NCBI GenBank assembly: GCA_002346675.1
Contig: DEAI01000011.1
Coordinates: 1 to 64,000 of the forward strand
Origin: Fidelibacterota bacterium UBA2986
Lineage (GTDB): Bacteria > Fidelibacterota > Marinisomatia > Marinisomatales > AB-629-J13
Direction of reading: 5' to 3'
Length of the DNA stretch: 64,000 nt
This document shows positions 33,783-43,911 of this stretch, piece by piece. Both the position numbers and the translations under genes were made by a program. The notes under the pieces are model-generated. The model ran no database searches. It was not told where the DNA came from and saw nothing but the letters and a program-made list of their open reading frames with translations. Position 1 is the stretch's first letter. Every line of letters starts with the position of its first letter.

Positions 33783-36700
33783 TTACCAGTCAGCACCAAA
33801 AGAAAAATAATATTGGGGTTTGGAAAATCCTCCAGTGTCCTTTATATCCCAAGCTACATCAATCCTTAGCAGGCCAAATGGCGTGAATAATTTAAAACCA
33901 GTCCCCAGACCTGAAATCACAGGAGAACTGATGGTTATGTCATTATACTTTGAAGCCAGTGCTTCTTTATCCCAAAACTCTTCCTGAAAGTCCCAAGCTG
34001 CCCCTATATCATAAAAGAAATGACCAAATAAATATGTGGCAGCAACCTTTTTGGGAGGCCCTAATGCAAAAATGAATGGAAATCTATATTCAAAATTAGC
34101 TAATGCCACATTAGACCCTTGTCTTTCTACATACCGTGCACCTCTTACTGGCATGGCATATTCTGCAAAAAATACATTTTTTAAAATATTGTCACTTTCC
34201 TCTAATATAGGTGTCCTTGAAGGACGAGAATCATTTACCCCGTTCGTTTCTCCATTCCCAAAATACCAATTTGGCAAGCCTCCAAGAAAAAAGCTCTGTT
34301 GATCAGATCCCATACTTTTGCCTATCATCAATCTTCCTGCTAAAGAATAGTATTTACCAAAGCGGAGATATTTTCTGGCATCCCACTTTAGTGTGCTGAA
34401 TTTTAAATTGCCATTTCCAACTCCAGGGCTGGCCCTAAGGGAGATATTTTGTCTGAATCCATCCATAGGACCTGTGTACCCAAAAACTGAATTATCATAA
34501 ATCCAACCGATAGAAGGAAGTACTGCGGATAGCTCTGCTATTGGGTTTTCAATTAATTCACCCGTAATTGTATTCTCCCAAAATTCTTTATAATTAAATA
34601 TATGACCGGTTAATCCAAGGTCTAACCTGTGAAATCGGTTAAAAGGAAGAGTAAAGTATCCGCCTCCTGCTAATTGCTTAAGTCTTCCATAAACTGGGCC
34701 GTTAGATGAAAAGCCTATTTGCCAAAGATATGCGGTTTGATAAAGTAATAAATGATAATCGTATCGGTTTTTTAAATTTGAAAATGCCAAGTAAAAATCA
34801 CTGTTGTCTAGAGAAATAACCACATCAGTTCCAAAGCTTATTCGGTAATCACCTAGAATATCACTCCAGTAAAAATAAGTCATCCCTTGAGCTCCATAAA
34901 TATTACTGAAAGAAAAATTCCCTCCAGCTAGGTCCAATGAAAATTTGGGGAGATATCTCTGTGAGATAAATCCTTCCGCTAATCTCAAACTATCTTGTGT
35001 ATAATCAGGATTATCCTTTTCTAAAATTATCTGATCATTGAAATGTTCATAACGGGGAGCAAAAATATAGCGACTGTAATCAACGGATGAGTCTAAAGCC
35101 TTCTGATCACGTCTCTTGTCCATTCGTAAATCACTAAAAGATTCCTCTTCATTACGATTTAAATAAAAATGGGTTGGCTCAATTTCATGAGCAGAAATAT
35201 CAAGGGGATACGATAAGGTGTAAATATCCCATCCACCTTTGTTAAATCCAGAAAATACCAGTGATTTATCATTAACAGAAAGGCTAAGCTGTTGAATGCC
35301 AGTTAATACATTTGTAATCTGCTGTGAATCCCCCGATGGGATATTATGACGAACAATATTCCAAACCCCTTGGTCATCCGAAGTGTAAAACAAAACATTT
35401 TTAGTGTGTGCCCATATAGGATAAGTTTCATCAAAATCTGTATATGTTACTCTTTCAATAGAGCGATTGGAAAGATCCATAATATAAATATCCCGCTGTT
35501 TATAATCATGCACATACATATCCAAAGAGTTTCCATTACCATTGCTCTTCTTTATAGAATTATCTCCACGGTCTGAAGCAAAGGCTATATACGAGCCATC
35601 AGGACTCCATGCCGGTTCTGAATCTGAAAACAAATCGTTTGTAAGGTTTTCTAATTCTCCTGATTTTATATCATAAAGAAAAATATCACTTGCATTACCT
35701 CTGTTACCTACAAAACAAATTAAATTCCCATCAGGGCTCCAAGATGCTGTAAATAAGCCTTCTAAGTCAAATGTTAATTTCTGGAATTCTTCAGATTCAA
35801 CATTAATTAAATAAAGTGCATCCGATTTCCCAGATTTAGATGCAATCACAATATGTTTCCCATCAGGGCTCCAAGATATTCCAGGTTGAAGCCATTTTAA
35901 TTCTTCAAAATCAATTGAACGGTTGCCCTTAATAATTTTTTTAACTATTTTTCCATCTAAGGCATCAATCAGCAATATATCCGCATAACCGGAACGGTCA
36001 GATAAAATTGCGATTTTACTTCCATCTGGTGAAATAGCAGGTGAAATATTATAAAAATTTTCATCTTCAGTATGATCAGTCAATCGTTTTGCTATATCCT
36101 CAATTTCTTCCCTTCCGGTTATATCTGGCCAATATTCTTTTTTTAAATATTTATGCCACTTTTCTGTTAAATCATCAAAATCCATTCCCAAGGCCCTCTT
36201 GAAACCTTTTTCTGCATTTTGAGTTTGCTTCATTTCCTGTAATATTTCACCGATTTTTTCCCTTCCGAATGTAGAAGCAATATATCTCCAGACTGACTGT
36301 CCACCTCTGTAAGCCATATATGCATCCAAGCTTTGAACTGAAGGCATCTGTTCATGTATTGCCATATCCCTAATAACCATGTCAGACTTTGTGTCCCAGT
36401 GTAACGAAAGATACTCTGCCAAACCTTCATTGACCCAAAGAGGAATCCTCAGTCTGATTTTACCTGTAACAATACCCTGGATAGTGCCTCCGTACATCAT
36501 ATCATTTACTATTGCGTGTACCAATTCATGGTGAATTACATGACGGAATTGTTCGTATGAGCCCTCAAATGGAATTACCACTCTGTTTTTAAATAATTCA
36601 GTTACCCCACCAATCCCTTCGTACATATAGCTATCAACAACGTTAGTTTGCTGAAAATCATTATGGGAGCTATATACTATGATAGAAATGGGTTTCTTTA

Positions 36701-36923
36701 TTGTCCAGCGTAAATGTTTTGAAATTTGCTCGTAAGCTTCTTCTGAAACTTTTATAGTGAATTCTGCTAAATCGCTATCGGGCTGGTAAAAATATACATC
36801 AAAATGAGGAGATTTTATGTACTTCCAATCAAACCTTTCGTACTGAACCTTATTCTGACCAAAATCCTGGCTTAAACCAAAGGTTAACCAAAACATAGAA
36901 ATAGTCAATATGATTTTTTTCAT
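33783..36923 (-). CDS. Exported peptidase-MA / TolB-type beta-propeller / outer-membrane barrel protein
   Basis: A 1046-aa protein with a signal peptide (MKKIILTISMFWLTFGLSQ). Residues about 20-270 form a metallopeptidase-like domain with HHELVHAIVND, a gluzincin HExxH motif, and an Asn-Glu-Gly helix (WVNEGLAEYLSL). A PD40/TolB-like propeller follows, with repeats such as SPDGSKIAILSDRSG, SPDGNLICFVGNRG and SPDGSYIAFASDRGD. The C-terminal about 400 residues are rich in aromatic strands and end YYFSFGADW, typical of a surface-antigen (Omp85-like) barrel. Substrate and role are unknown. Such three-part proteins occur in Bacteroidetes-related phyla. Confidence 0.82.
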   Translation of the reverse strand: MKKIILTISMFWLTFGLSQDFGQNKVQYERFDWKYIKSPHFDVYFYQPDSDLAEFTIKVSEEAYEQISKHLRWTIKKPISIIVYSSHNDFQQTNVVDSYMYEGIGGVTELFKNRVVIPFEGSYEQFRHVIHHELVHAIVNDMMYGGTIQGIVTGKIRLRIPLWVNEGLAEYLSLHWDTKSDMVIRDMAIHEQMPSVQSLDAYMAYRGGQSVWRYIASTFGREKIGEILQEMKQTQNAEKGFKRALGMDFDDLTEKWHKYLKKEYWPDITGREEIEDIAKRLTDHTEDENFYNISPAISPDGSKIAILSDRSGYADILLIDALDGKIVKKIIKGNRSIDFEELKWLQPGISWSPDGKHIVIASKSGKSDALYLINVESEEFQKLTFDLEGLFTASWSPDGNLICFVGNRGNASDIFLYDIKSGELENLTNDLFSDSEPAWSPDGSYIAFASDRGDNSIKKSNGNGNSLDMYVHDYKQRDIYIMDLSNRSIERVTYTDFDETYPIWAHTKNVLFYTSDDQGVWNIVRHNIPSGDSQQITNVLTGIQQLSLSVNDKSLVFSGFNKGGWDIYTLSYPLDISAHEIEPTHFYLNRNEEESFSDLRMDKRRDQKALDSSVDYSRYIFAPRYEHFNDQIILEKDNPDYTQDSLRLAEGFISQRYLPKFSLDLAGGNFSFSNIYGAQGMTYFYWSDILGDYRISFGTDVVISLDNSDFYLAFSNLKNRYDYHLLLYQTAYLWQIGFSSNGPVYGRLKQLAGGGYFTLPFNRFHRLDLGLTGHIFNYKEFWENTITGELIENPIAELSAVLPSIGWIYDNSVFGYTGPMDGFRQNISLRASPGVGNGNLKFSTLKWDARKYLRFGKYYSLAGRLMIGKSMGSDQQSFFLGGLPNWYFGNGETNGVNDSRPSRTPILEESDNILKNVFFAEYAMPVRGARYVERQGSNVALANFEYRFPFIFALGPPKKVAATYLFGHFFYDIGAAWDFQEEFWDKEALASKYNDITISSPVISGLGTGFKLFTPFGLLRIDVAWDIKDTGGFSKPQYYFSFGADW

Positions 36924-37104
36924 GAATATTAGACTATAGTATAATATACTTGTTCCATTCTAATTAGAGATACTTTTTCCACAATGATTAAAATATATAA
37001 TTAAATCTACATTTTTTAATTCAGGTTTCCATTTATTTGTTCAAAAGAACATTGAATGGAAATCCTTTGTCTGTTCATATCTCTCAAAGTAAGTTTTACC
37101 ATTA

Positions 37105-37857
37105 ATGAAATTACCACTTTATTTTATTTCTGACCTACATTTGAGGTTGAATCCATCTGAAGATGAAATGCAGAGACAAAAAAGATTGTTTCTTTTTTTT
37201 AATCACATTTCAAAAACTAAGGGTACGCTTTTCATTGTAGGTGATTTATTTGATTTTTATTTTGAATACAAAGATGTAATCCCAAAATATTATTTCCATT
37301 TTTACAGCGAAATACTGCAATTGAGAAAGTCTGGTGTTAACACGCACTTTATATTGGGCAATCATGATTTTTGGGTGCTAGATTTTATGAAAAAGACCCT
37401 TATGTATAAAGTTTATGAAAAAGACTTTGAATTTTCCTTAAATGGTAAATCATTTTTACTCACTCATGGAGATGGATTACTTTCCTGGGATTGGGGATAT
37501 CGACTGATGAAAAAATTAATACGAAGTCCCATATTTGTGTGGTTTTATCGATTTTTACATCCCAACTTAGGTTACTGGATTGCAAAAAAGATTTCTGAAA
37601 ACCGTGGACATTACATTCATTCAGATGAACATAATAATAAAATATTGAATGACCTAAAACCTTTTGCAAATGAAAAATTGGAAAATGGAATTGATTACAT
37701 ATTATGTGGTCACTATCACCAAGCAACAGAAAAACAAATCGGTTCCGGAAAATTGGTGATTTTAGGTGATTGGTTTACTTTTGATTCTTATGCAATATTC
37801 GATGGTGAAGACCTTGTGTTGAAGCGTTGGAAATCAATCGATAATTTAACAAGTTAG
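37105..37857 (+). CDS. lpxH: UDP-2,3-diacylglucosamine diphosphatase (LpxH-like)
   Basis: Cleaves UDP-2,3-diacylglucosamine to lipid X in lipid A synthesis. The 250-aa calcineurin-like phosphoesterase has all metal-binding blocks: FISDLHLR, GDLFDFYFEY, LGNHDFW, THGDG and CGHYHQAT. It is a single gene, convergent with argF (4 nt between stops). Family neighbours in Bacteroidetes are annotated the same way, and the Kdo genes 8 kb away support an LPS-making cell. Confidence 0.88.
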   Translation: MKLPLYFISDLHLRLNPSEDEMQRQKRLFLFFNHISKTKGTLFIVGDLFDFYFEYKDVIPKYYFHFYSEILQLRKSGVNTHFILGNHDFWVLDFMKKTLMYKVYEKDFEFSLNGKSFLLTHGDGLLSWDWGYRLMKKLIRSPIFVWFYRFLHPNLGYWIAKKISENRGHYIHSDEHNNKILNDLKPFANEKLENGIDYILCGHYHQATEKQIGSGKLVILGDWFTFDSYAIFDGEDLVLKRWKSIDNLTS

Positions 37858-37861
37858 TTTT

Positions 37862-38776
37862 CTATAACCCTGAGAGTACTAACATTATTGCATTTTGTAC
37901 ATGAAGACGGTTTTCCGCCTGATCAAATACGATAGAATAGTCTGCCTCCATAACACCATCTGTAACTTCCCGTCCTCTCTCTGCAGGAAGACAGTGCATA
38001 AATAATGCTGAATCGCCTGCTAAAGTCATTAATTCTTTGTTAACCTGAAAGGGTTTAAATATTTCCTCTCGTTCTTCAGCTTCTTCTTTTTGTCCCATGG
38101 ATGCCCAGACATCTGTGTAAACCACATCAGCGTTTTGTATAGCGGCATATGGATCATGACTAATATCAACTTTGGAACATCCTCCATTTTTAGCCAATTC
38201 AATCGTTTTTTGATCTGGCGTGAACCCTTCCGGGCAAATACATACAAAATTTATAGATATTTTAGACGCTAAGTTTAGCCAAGAATGAACAATGTTATTT
38301 CCATCACCGACATAACAGATTTTCAAATCTTCAAATCTATTTTTGTGCTCCCAAACAGTAAAAAGATCTGTCATGATCTGGCAGGGGTGGTTGTAATCAG
38401 TGAGCCCATTAACAACAGGAATAGAGGAATAATTTGCCAATTCCAATATATGTTCATGATCAAAAAGTCTAGCCATTACGATATCATTGTAACGACTAAT
38501 AAGCCGTGAAATATCTTTTATCGCTTCGCGCTTTCCTATCCCTATATCATTTGGCCCAAGAAACAAAGCATGTCCTCCCATCCATTCAAACCCTGTTTCA
38601 AATGACACTCTAGTCCGAGCAGAAGGTTTAGCAAAAATCATAGCCAAGGAACGATTTTTAAAAGGCATATAATCCTCCCTATTCCGGAACTTCTGTTTTA
38701 TTGTTTTTGCTGTTTCAAGAATTTCAATAAGCTCATTTTTTGAATAATCTGATATGTGTAGGAAGTGATTTGGCAT
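37862..38776 (-). CDS. argF: Ornithine carbamoyltransferase
   Basis: Makes citrulline from ornithine and carbamoyl phosphate. The 304-aa length is typical. The carbamoyl-phosphate loop reads KPSARTRVSFETG (most family members have STRTR, so the Thr is Ala here). The ornithine-site motif HCLPAERGREVTDGV and the SMG loop (VWASMGQKEE) are present, which distinguishes it from aspartate carbamoyltransferase. It ends the long minus-strand run after hslU (42-nt gap), without other arg genes nearby. Confidence 0.92.
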   Translation of the reverse strand: MPNHFLHISDYSKNELIEILETAKTIKQKFRNREDYMPFKNRSLAMIFAKPSARTRVSFETGFEWMGGHALFLGPNDIGIGKREAIKDISRLISRYNDIVMARLFDHEHILELANYSSIPVVNGLTDYNHPCQIMTDLFTVWEHKNRFEDLKICYVGDGNNIVHSWLNLASKISINFVCICPEGFTPDQKTIELAKNGGCSKVDISHDPYAAIQNADVVYTDVWASMGQKEEAEEREEIFKPFQVNKELMTLAGDSALFMHCLPAERGREVTDGVMEADYSIVFDQAENRLHVQNAIMLVLSGL

Positions 38777-38818
38777 ATTTATCTCTCTTAACCTCGAAAT
38801 AAAATATTTTGTTTTATA

Positions 38819-40168
38819 TTACAGTATATATCTGCTAAGGTCTTGATCATCAGCAATCTCAGATAGTTTTTCTTTAACAATTTCTGGAGTTATTTTTAGC
38901 TCCCCATTCGGTGTTCTGCCTTTTACTTTTTCAAACATATACTCATCTAGCAAGGTTGTCATGATGGTATGAAGCCTCCTAGCACCAATGTCCTCCGTTT
39001 TTGTATTTACTTCCGTCGCATATTCTGCGATAACCTTTATTGCTAGTTTTTCAAAAGTCAAGGTTACTCCTTCTGCTTTCAAGAGAGCCTGATACTGCTT
39101 AATAAGAGCTGATTTAGGATGAGTAAGAATTTTAACAAAATCTATAGTGCTAAGCTTATCCATTTCGACACGAATAGGGAAGCGCCCTTGTAGCTCTGGA
39201 ATCATGTCAGACGGTGTTGACACATGAAATGCCCCAGCAGCGACAAACAATATATGGTCTGAGTTAACCGACCCATATTTTGTGCTGACGGTACTGCCTT
39301 CAATAATAGGCAACAAATCTCTCTGTACGCCTTCTCGACTCACATCTGGGCCTGCGCTTCGCTCATTACCGCAAATTTTATCAATTTCATCCAAAAATAC
39401 GATTCCGTTATTTTCAACTCGATCTTTAGCAATGCGAATAATTTCATCACGATCCAAAAGGTTTTGAACCTCCATATCAATTAGGATTTCTCTTGCTTTT
39501 GATACCTTCATTCTTCTTTGCTTTTTATTTGATGGAAGTACATTGGAAAGCATATCTTTAATATTTGATCCCATATCATCTAATCCAATTGGTCCAAACA
39601 CCTGCATCATAGGAAAGTTTTCTTCCGGAACATCTAATTCAACATATCGATTTTCCAATTCTCCACCTTCAAGTTTATCCAATATTTTTGCACGATTTCT
39701 TTTGTATCTTTCCTCTGCTTCTTTAGACTGCCTTCTTTCTGCTTTAACACTGTTCCCAGGAAAAAGTAAATTTACTAACCTTTGTTTTGCCATTTTTTTT
39801 GCCTGATCTATAACCAACTTTTCCTGTTCAAGTTTGACCATATTTACAGCACTATTCATCAAATCCCTAATGATTGATTCAACATCTCTCCCAACATATC
39901 CCACCTCTGTAAACTTGCTTGCTTCTACCTTTAAAAAAGGGGCATTAGCTAAATTGGCTAATCGTCTGGCAATTTCCGTTTTCCCCACCCCTGTGGAACC
40001 AATCAGGATTATATTATTGGGAACGATTTCATCTCTCATTGCATCCGAGATTTGCTGTCTTCTCCATCTATTTCTTAGTGCAATTGCAACAGCTCTTTTA
40101 GCATTTTTCTGCCCCACAATGTATCTATTTAATTCCTTAACTATCTGTTTTGGTGTCAGGGCGTTCAT
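38819..40168 (-). CDS. hslU: HslU ATPase of the HslUV protease
   Basis: Unfolds substrates for HslV as a hexameric AAA+ ring. The 449-aa protein has N-terminal TPKQIVKELNRYIVGQKNAK, Walker A GSTGVGKTEIARRL, pore loop GYVGRD, an intermediate domain, Walker B GIVFLDEIDKI, and the C-terminal docking tail DLSRYIL that activates HslV. It overlaps hslV by 4 bp (ATGA), so the two are translationally coupled. Confidence 0.96.
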   Translation of the reverse strand: MNALTPKQIVKELNRYIVGQKNAKRAVAIALRNRWRRQQISDAMRDEIVPNNIILIGSTGVGKTEIARRLANLANAPFLKVEASKFTEVGYVGRDVESIIRDLMNSAVNMVKLEQEKLVIDQAKKMAKQRLVNLLFPGNSVKAERRQSKEAEERYKRNRAKILDKLEGGELENRYVELDVPEENFPMMQVFGPIGLDDMGSNIKDMLSNVLPSNKKQRRMKVSKAREILIDMEVQNLLDRDEIIRIAKDRVENNGIVFLDEIDKICGNERSAGPDVSREGVQRDLLPIIEGSTVSTKYGSVNSDHILFVAAGAFHVSTPSDMIPELQGRFPIRVEMDKLSTIDFVKILTHPKSALIKQYQALLKAEGVTLTFEKLAIKVIAEYATEVNTKTEDIGARRLHTIMTTLLDEYMFEKVKGRTPNGELKITPEIVKEKLSEIADDQDLSRYIL

Positions 40169-40728
40169 TCTGTCTCCATTATTGTGATTGAATCATTTGT
40201 ATAAATACATATTTCAGATGCAATATTCAGCGATTTTTTCACAATTTCAGATGCATTAAGTTTTGTAGATTTCATCAAGGCCATCGCTGCCGCCTGAGCA
40301 TACCCTCCACCCGAACCTATGGCAATAATGGGACCGTCCGGCTCTATGACATTTCCATCGCCAGATAATATAAAGCTAGACCGATTATCCATAAGTGCTA
40401 ACAATGCATCCAGGTGGCGCAAATATTTATCCGTCCTCCATTCTTTGGCTAGCTCAACGACCGATCGTTTTAAATTTCCATTGAATTCATCCAATTTCCC
40501 TTCAAATTTTTCAAAGAGAGTCAGTGCATCTGCAGCAGCTCCAGCGAAGCCGCTGAGAACAGCTCCTTTTTCTGAATAAAACTTTCGGACTTTGACAGCT
40601 TTCTGCTTTAGTGCCATATCTCCAAATGTTACCTGTCCATCACCACCAAGGGCTGCTTTTCTTTTATATCGAACACCAAGAATAGTTGTGGAAAGAATTG
40701 AGGGATATTTTTTTTCAGACCGATTCAT
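40165..40728 (-). CDS. hslV: HslV protease subunit
   Basis: Proteasome-like threonine peptidase that partners HslU. The 187-aa precursor has an N-terminal 13-residue extension before the mature TTILGVR start (Thr14 nucleophile). Many bacteria remove only Met, or a few residues. GDGQVTFGD, the Lys in KVRKFY and GSGGGYAQAAAMAL are family hallmarks. It follows hflC by one base and overlaps hslU. Confidence 0.95.
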   Translation of the reverse strand: MNRSEKKYPSILSTTILGVRYKRKAALGGDGQVTFGDMALKQKAVKVRKFYSEKGAVLSGFAGAAADALTLFEKFEGKLDEFNGNLKRSVVELAKEWRTDKYLRHLDALLALMDNRSSFILSGDGNVIEPDGPIIAIGSGGGYAQAAAMALMKSTKLNASEIVKKSLNIASEICIYTNDSITIMETE

Positions 40729-41577
40729 CTATTGATTTCCTATTAATTTGAACAAATCACTATCTGATGGAAGAACTAGAGTTGTTTTCTCATCGATGAT
40801 TTTTTTATATGTTTCGAGTGTGCGTACAAATTCGTAAAAATCTGGATCTGCTCCGAACGCTTTTGCATATATTTCTAGAGCAATCGCTTCTCCTTCACCG
40901 CGGATTTGCTGAGATTCCTTATAGGCATTAGCTAGAATGATGGTCTTATCCTTTTCGGTTGTGGCACGAATCTTCTGAGCCTCTTCCTCTCCCTCAGAAC
41001 GAAACTTGTTAGCTTGTCTTTTTCGTTCTGCTTCCATTCTTGCATATATTGATTTTTCGTTTTCCTTTGGTAGATCTACACGTTTTATCCGTACATCAAC
41101 TACTTCAATTCCATAAGGAGAAGTGGCAACTTTACTGTTACTGGTGACTTGTTCCATAATGATTTCACGGTTTTCTGTGATAATATCACTCATATTATGT
41201 GTTCCTAATTCCCGTCTCAATTCTGAGTAAACAATATCGTCTAATCGAGTTATAGCAGTAGGAATAGCCTGTACCGTTTGAAGGAAAAGAAGCGGGTCGA
41301 TAATTTTCCACCTAACATAATTATCAACAATAAGAGATTTTTTATCTTTACTCAAAATCTCCTCAGGGGGAACATCGTATTCTAACAGCCGATTATCAAA
41401 CACAATCGCATTTTGAATAGGTATAGGCAGTTTGAAGTTCAATCCAGGCTCCTTTATCGTTTTTACCGGCTTTCCAAACTGAAGAATAACAACCTGTTCA
41501 GTCATATCAACAATAAATACTGTTGAGAAAAATATTATACTACTGAGTATGATAAGTGCAAAAACTAGCTTTTTCAT
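40729..41577 (-). CDS. hflC: HflC, SPFH/prohibitin-family membrane protein
   Basis: Forms the HflK-HflC complex that surrounds and tunes the FtsH protease in the inner membrane. The 282-aa protein has one N-terminal membrane helix (LVFALIILSSIIFFSTVFIV) and a band-7 domain (EQVVILQFGKPVKTIKEPGLNFKLP). The coiled segment around AEAERKRQANKFRSEGEEEAQKIRA is a typical HflC signature. It overlaps hflK by 4 bp. Confidence 0.93.
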   Translation of the reverse strand: MKKLVFALIILSSIIFFSTVFIVDMTEQVVILQFGKPVKTIKEPGLNFKLPIPIQNAIVFDNRLLEYDVPPEEILSKDKKSLIVDNYVRWKIIDPLLFLQTVQAIPTAITRLDDIVYSELRRELGTHNMSDIITENREIIMEQVTSNSKVATSPYGIEVVDVRIKRVDLPKENEKSIYARMEAERKRQANKFRSEGEEEAQKIRATTEKDKTIILANAYKESQQIRGEGEAIALEIYAKAFGADPDFYEFVRTLETYKKIIDEKTTLVLPSDSDLFKLIGNQ

Positions 41578-42551
41578 TTTTTCCCTCCGTTCTCTTTACC
41601 TGTCAAGTTTAGTAGATTCAGCAAATTACCTCCCTCACCATCAGGAACGATGAATTTTTCAACTCCCGGAAGTATGTCCTCCATTGCTTCAAGATATAAA
41701 CGTTTTTTTGTAATGGACTTTCCCTTTTTATATTCCTTTAACATAGATTTGAATTTTGCAACATCACCTTCGGCCCTCTTCATTCTTGCCTCCTTGAAGC
41801 CTTCGGCTTGACGAATCATTGCCTGAGCCTCACCTCTTGCCTTTGGGATGACATCATTTCTATAACCCTCTGCTTCATTGATTAATCTATTTTTATCCTC
41901 CTTAGCAGATGCAACATCCTTAAATGCTGCAATGACAGATTTAGGAGGTGAAACATCTTGGAGCTGTACAGCGACCACCTGTATCCCCGATTCATATTTA
42001 TCTAATATAGCTTGGACAAGCGACTTGGTTTCTTCTTGAATCATCAATTTACCTGCTGTAAGTGCTTTATCAATTCCGTGCCGACCAATAATAGTTCTTA
42101 ATGATGCCTCCGATGCCTCTCTTACCGTGAGTACAGGACGGACAAAGTTAAAGAGGTATGATTCAGGGTCTTTCAATTTGTACTGAACAATCATTTCCGC
42201 ATCAACAATATTTTCATCACCAGTAAGCATAATACTTTCTTTCTCTACAGTACGGAATTGATTTTTCCCAACTGTTCGGAATCCAATTTCAATCCGTTTT
42301 ACTTCTGTAACCTTCGGAGTATTAACAGTCTCAACTGGATATGGGAAATGATATCGTAATCCTGATTGTACAACCCGGTTCACTTCCCCAAACCTTTGTA
42401 CAACTCCTACTTCATCAGGTCCAACCTGATAAAATCCAGTTGCCAGCCAAAGGAAAAAACCAATTCCTAAAACTGGTGTAATGCCGAGCGATAAAAGTCT
42501 TTCTGGAATTTCATACTCTTTGTCTCCGATTATAATCTTACGATTAGCCAT
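41574..42551 (-). CDS. hflK: HflK, SPFH/prohibitin-family membrane protein
   Basis: Partner of HflC in modulating FtsH. The 325-aa protein has a single membrane helix (LGITPVLGIGFFLWLATGFY) followed by the band-7 domain (VGVVQRFGEVNRVVQSGLRY). A long helical segment (ARGEAQAMIRQAEGFKEARM) suits HflK. The N-terminal Gly-rich stretch of E. coli HflK is missing. It lies 16 nt after rpoN. Confidence 0.93.
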   Translation of the reverse strand: MANRKIIIGDKEYEIPERLLSLGITPVLGIGFFLWLATGFYQVGPDEVGVVQRFGEVNRVVQSGLRYHFPYPVETVNTPKVTEVKRIEIGFRTVGKNQFRTVEKESIMLTGDENIVDAEMIVQYKLKDPESYLFNFVRPVLTVREASEASLRTIIGRHGIDKALTAGKLMIQEETKSLVQAILDKYESGIQVVAVQLQDVSPPKSVIAAFKDVASAKEDKNRLINEAEGYRNDVIPKARGEAQAMIRQAEGFKEARMKRAEGDVAKFKSMLKEYKKGKSITKKRLYLEAMEDILPGVEKFIVPDGEGGNLLNLLNLTGKENGGKK

Positions 42552-42567
42552 TCATTTTCTCCTTTTT

Positions 42568-43911
42568 TTAAATAATTCTTCTTAAACGTGCTACAGGGAT
42601 ATTTAATTGTTTTCGATACTTTGCAATTGTCCTACGTGCAATTGGGTATCCTTTTTCTTTCATTAATGATAGTATGCGTTCATCCGTAAGAGGATTTTTT
42701 TTATCCTCCTGTTCTATTAAATTTTTCAGAGCTTGTTTGGCCTCCATATTGCTGACAATTTGACCATCTTTCAACTCAACCGTTCCTGTAAAAAACGATT
42801 TTAACTCAAAAACACCAAAGGGTGTATCTACATATTTCCCCCTGGTGCTTCTACTTACTGTGGAAATATCTACACTGATCTCATCTGCTATATCCTGCAG
42901 TTTCATTGGTTCCAAAATATCAATTTCTCCATCAAAAAACTTTGGTTGTCTTAAAATAATTGATTCCATAACAGCTGTTAAAGTATGTCTTCGTTGCTGT
43001 ACTGCCTGAATAAGCATATCTGCCTTATCTATATTCTTTTTTAAAAAATTTTTATCTTTTTCAGCTATTGTTTTAGCTGCAGATAAATCTTTATACATTT
43101 CACTAATCACAAGTTCCGGAATCCCCCTGTCATTTGTTCTAATTATCCATTTTTCATCTCTTCTGTGTATTATAATATCCGGAATCACAACCCTTTCTTT
43201 GCCGGTTATTTTCCCCTCACCGGGATGTGGGTTCAATTTTCCGATTTGTTTTAATGATTTTTTTAAATCCTCCCGATTACACCTAAGTGTTTTCTGAATG
43301 TTTTCAAATCTTTTATGAATAAAATCTTCATAGCATTCCTTTATAACTAAATAAGGGACAGAATTAGAAGAGCAATCCAATTGAGCGAGGAGGCATTCCT
43401 TCAAATTACGAGAGCCAATTCCTTTTGGGTCAAGATTCTTTATAAGATCCAACAAATGGTAAAGGTCTTCCTCGCTGAGATCAAATCTATCTGCTATCAT
43501 TGAGAGCTCAACAGCCAGATATCCACGTTCATCAACATTCCATATAATCTCCTCACACAACGTCCGTTCCAGGTCACTAAGAGAATAATCGTCTAGCTGT
43601 TTAATGAGTATTTCCATAAAGTCTGGTTTGTCCGGAATAGGAAGATCCAGGAGACTTTTTTCTTCATTTTTTGGCTGAATGATTTCATGTTCATAGTCAA
43701 GAGGATTCATATCTAGTGAATTATCTTCATCATCCAATTCTTCTTCCATCTCTGACTCATGTTCTACTGACTCCAATACGGGGTTAGATTCCAACTCGTT
43801 CAAAATGTAAGATTCCAAAGATAAAGAATTCAATTGAAGCAATCTTGCCTGCAGAATCTGCCGGGGAGACAGTGTCTGCCTTAACGTTTGCTTTTGTTCC
43901 AGACGTGCCAT
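42568..43911 (-). CDS. rpoN: RNA polymerase sigma-54 factor
   Basis: The alternative sigma factor needed for -24/-12 promoters. The 447-aa protein has region I (QKQTLRQTLSPRQILQARLLQL), an acidic region II, a core-binding region, an HTH (LQDIADEISVDISTVSRSTRGKY) and the RpoN box (ARRTIAKYRKQLNIP). Full length, no missing domain. It overlaps lptB by 1 base; lptB-rpoN adjacency is widespread in Gram-negatives. Enhancer-binding activators are not in the window. Confidence 0.95.
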   Translation of the reverse strand: MARLEQKQTLRQTLSPRQILQARLLQLNSLSLESYILNELESNPVLESVEHESEMEEELDDEDNSLDMNPLDYEHEIIQPKNEEKSLLDLPIPDKPDFMEILIKQLDDYSLSDLERTLCEEIIWNVDERGYLAVELSMIADRFDLSEEDLYHLLDLIKNLDPKGIGSRNLKECLLAQLDCSSNSVPYLVIKECYEDFIHKRFENIQKTLRCNREDLKKSLKQIGKLNPHPGEGKITGKERVVIPDIIIHRRDEKWIIRTNDRGIPELVISEMYKDLSAAKTIAEKDKNFLKKNIDKADMLIQAVQQRRHTLTAVMESIILRQPKFFDGEIDILEPMKLQDIADEISVDISTVSRSTRGKYVDTPFGVFELKSFFTGTVELKDGQIVSNMEAKQALKNLIEQEDKKNPLTDERILSLMKEKGYPIARRTIAKYRKQLNIPVARLRRII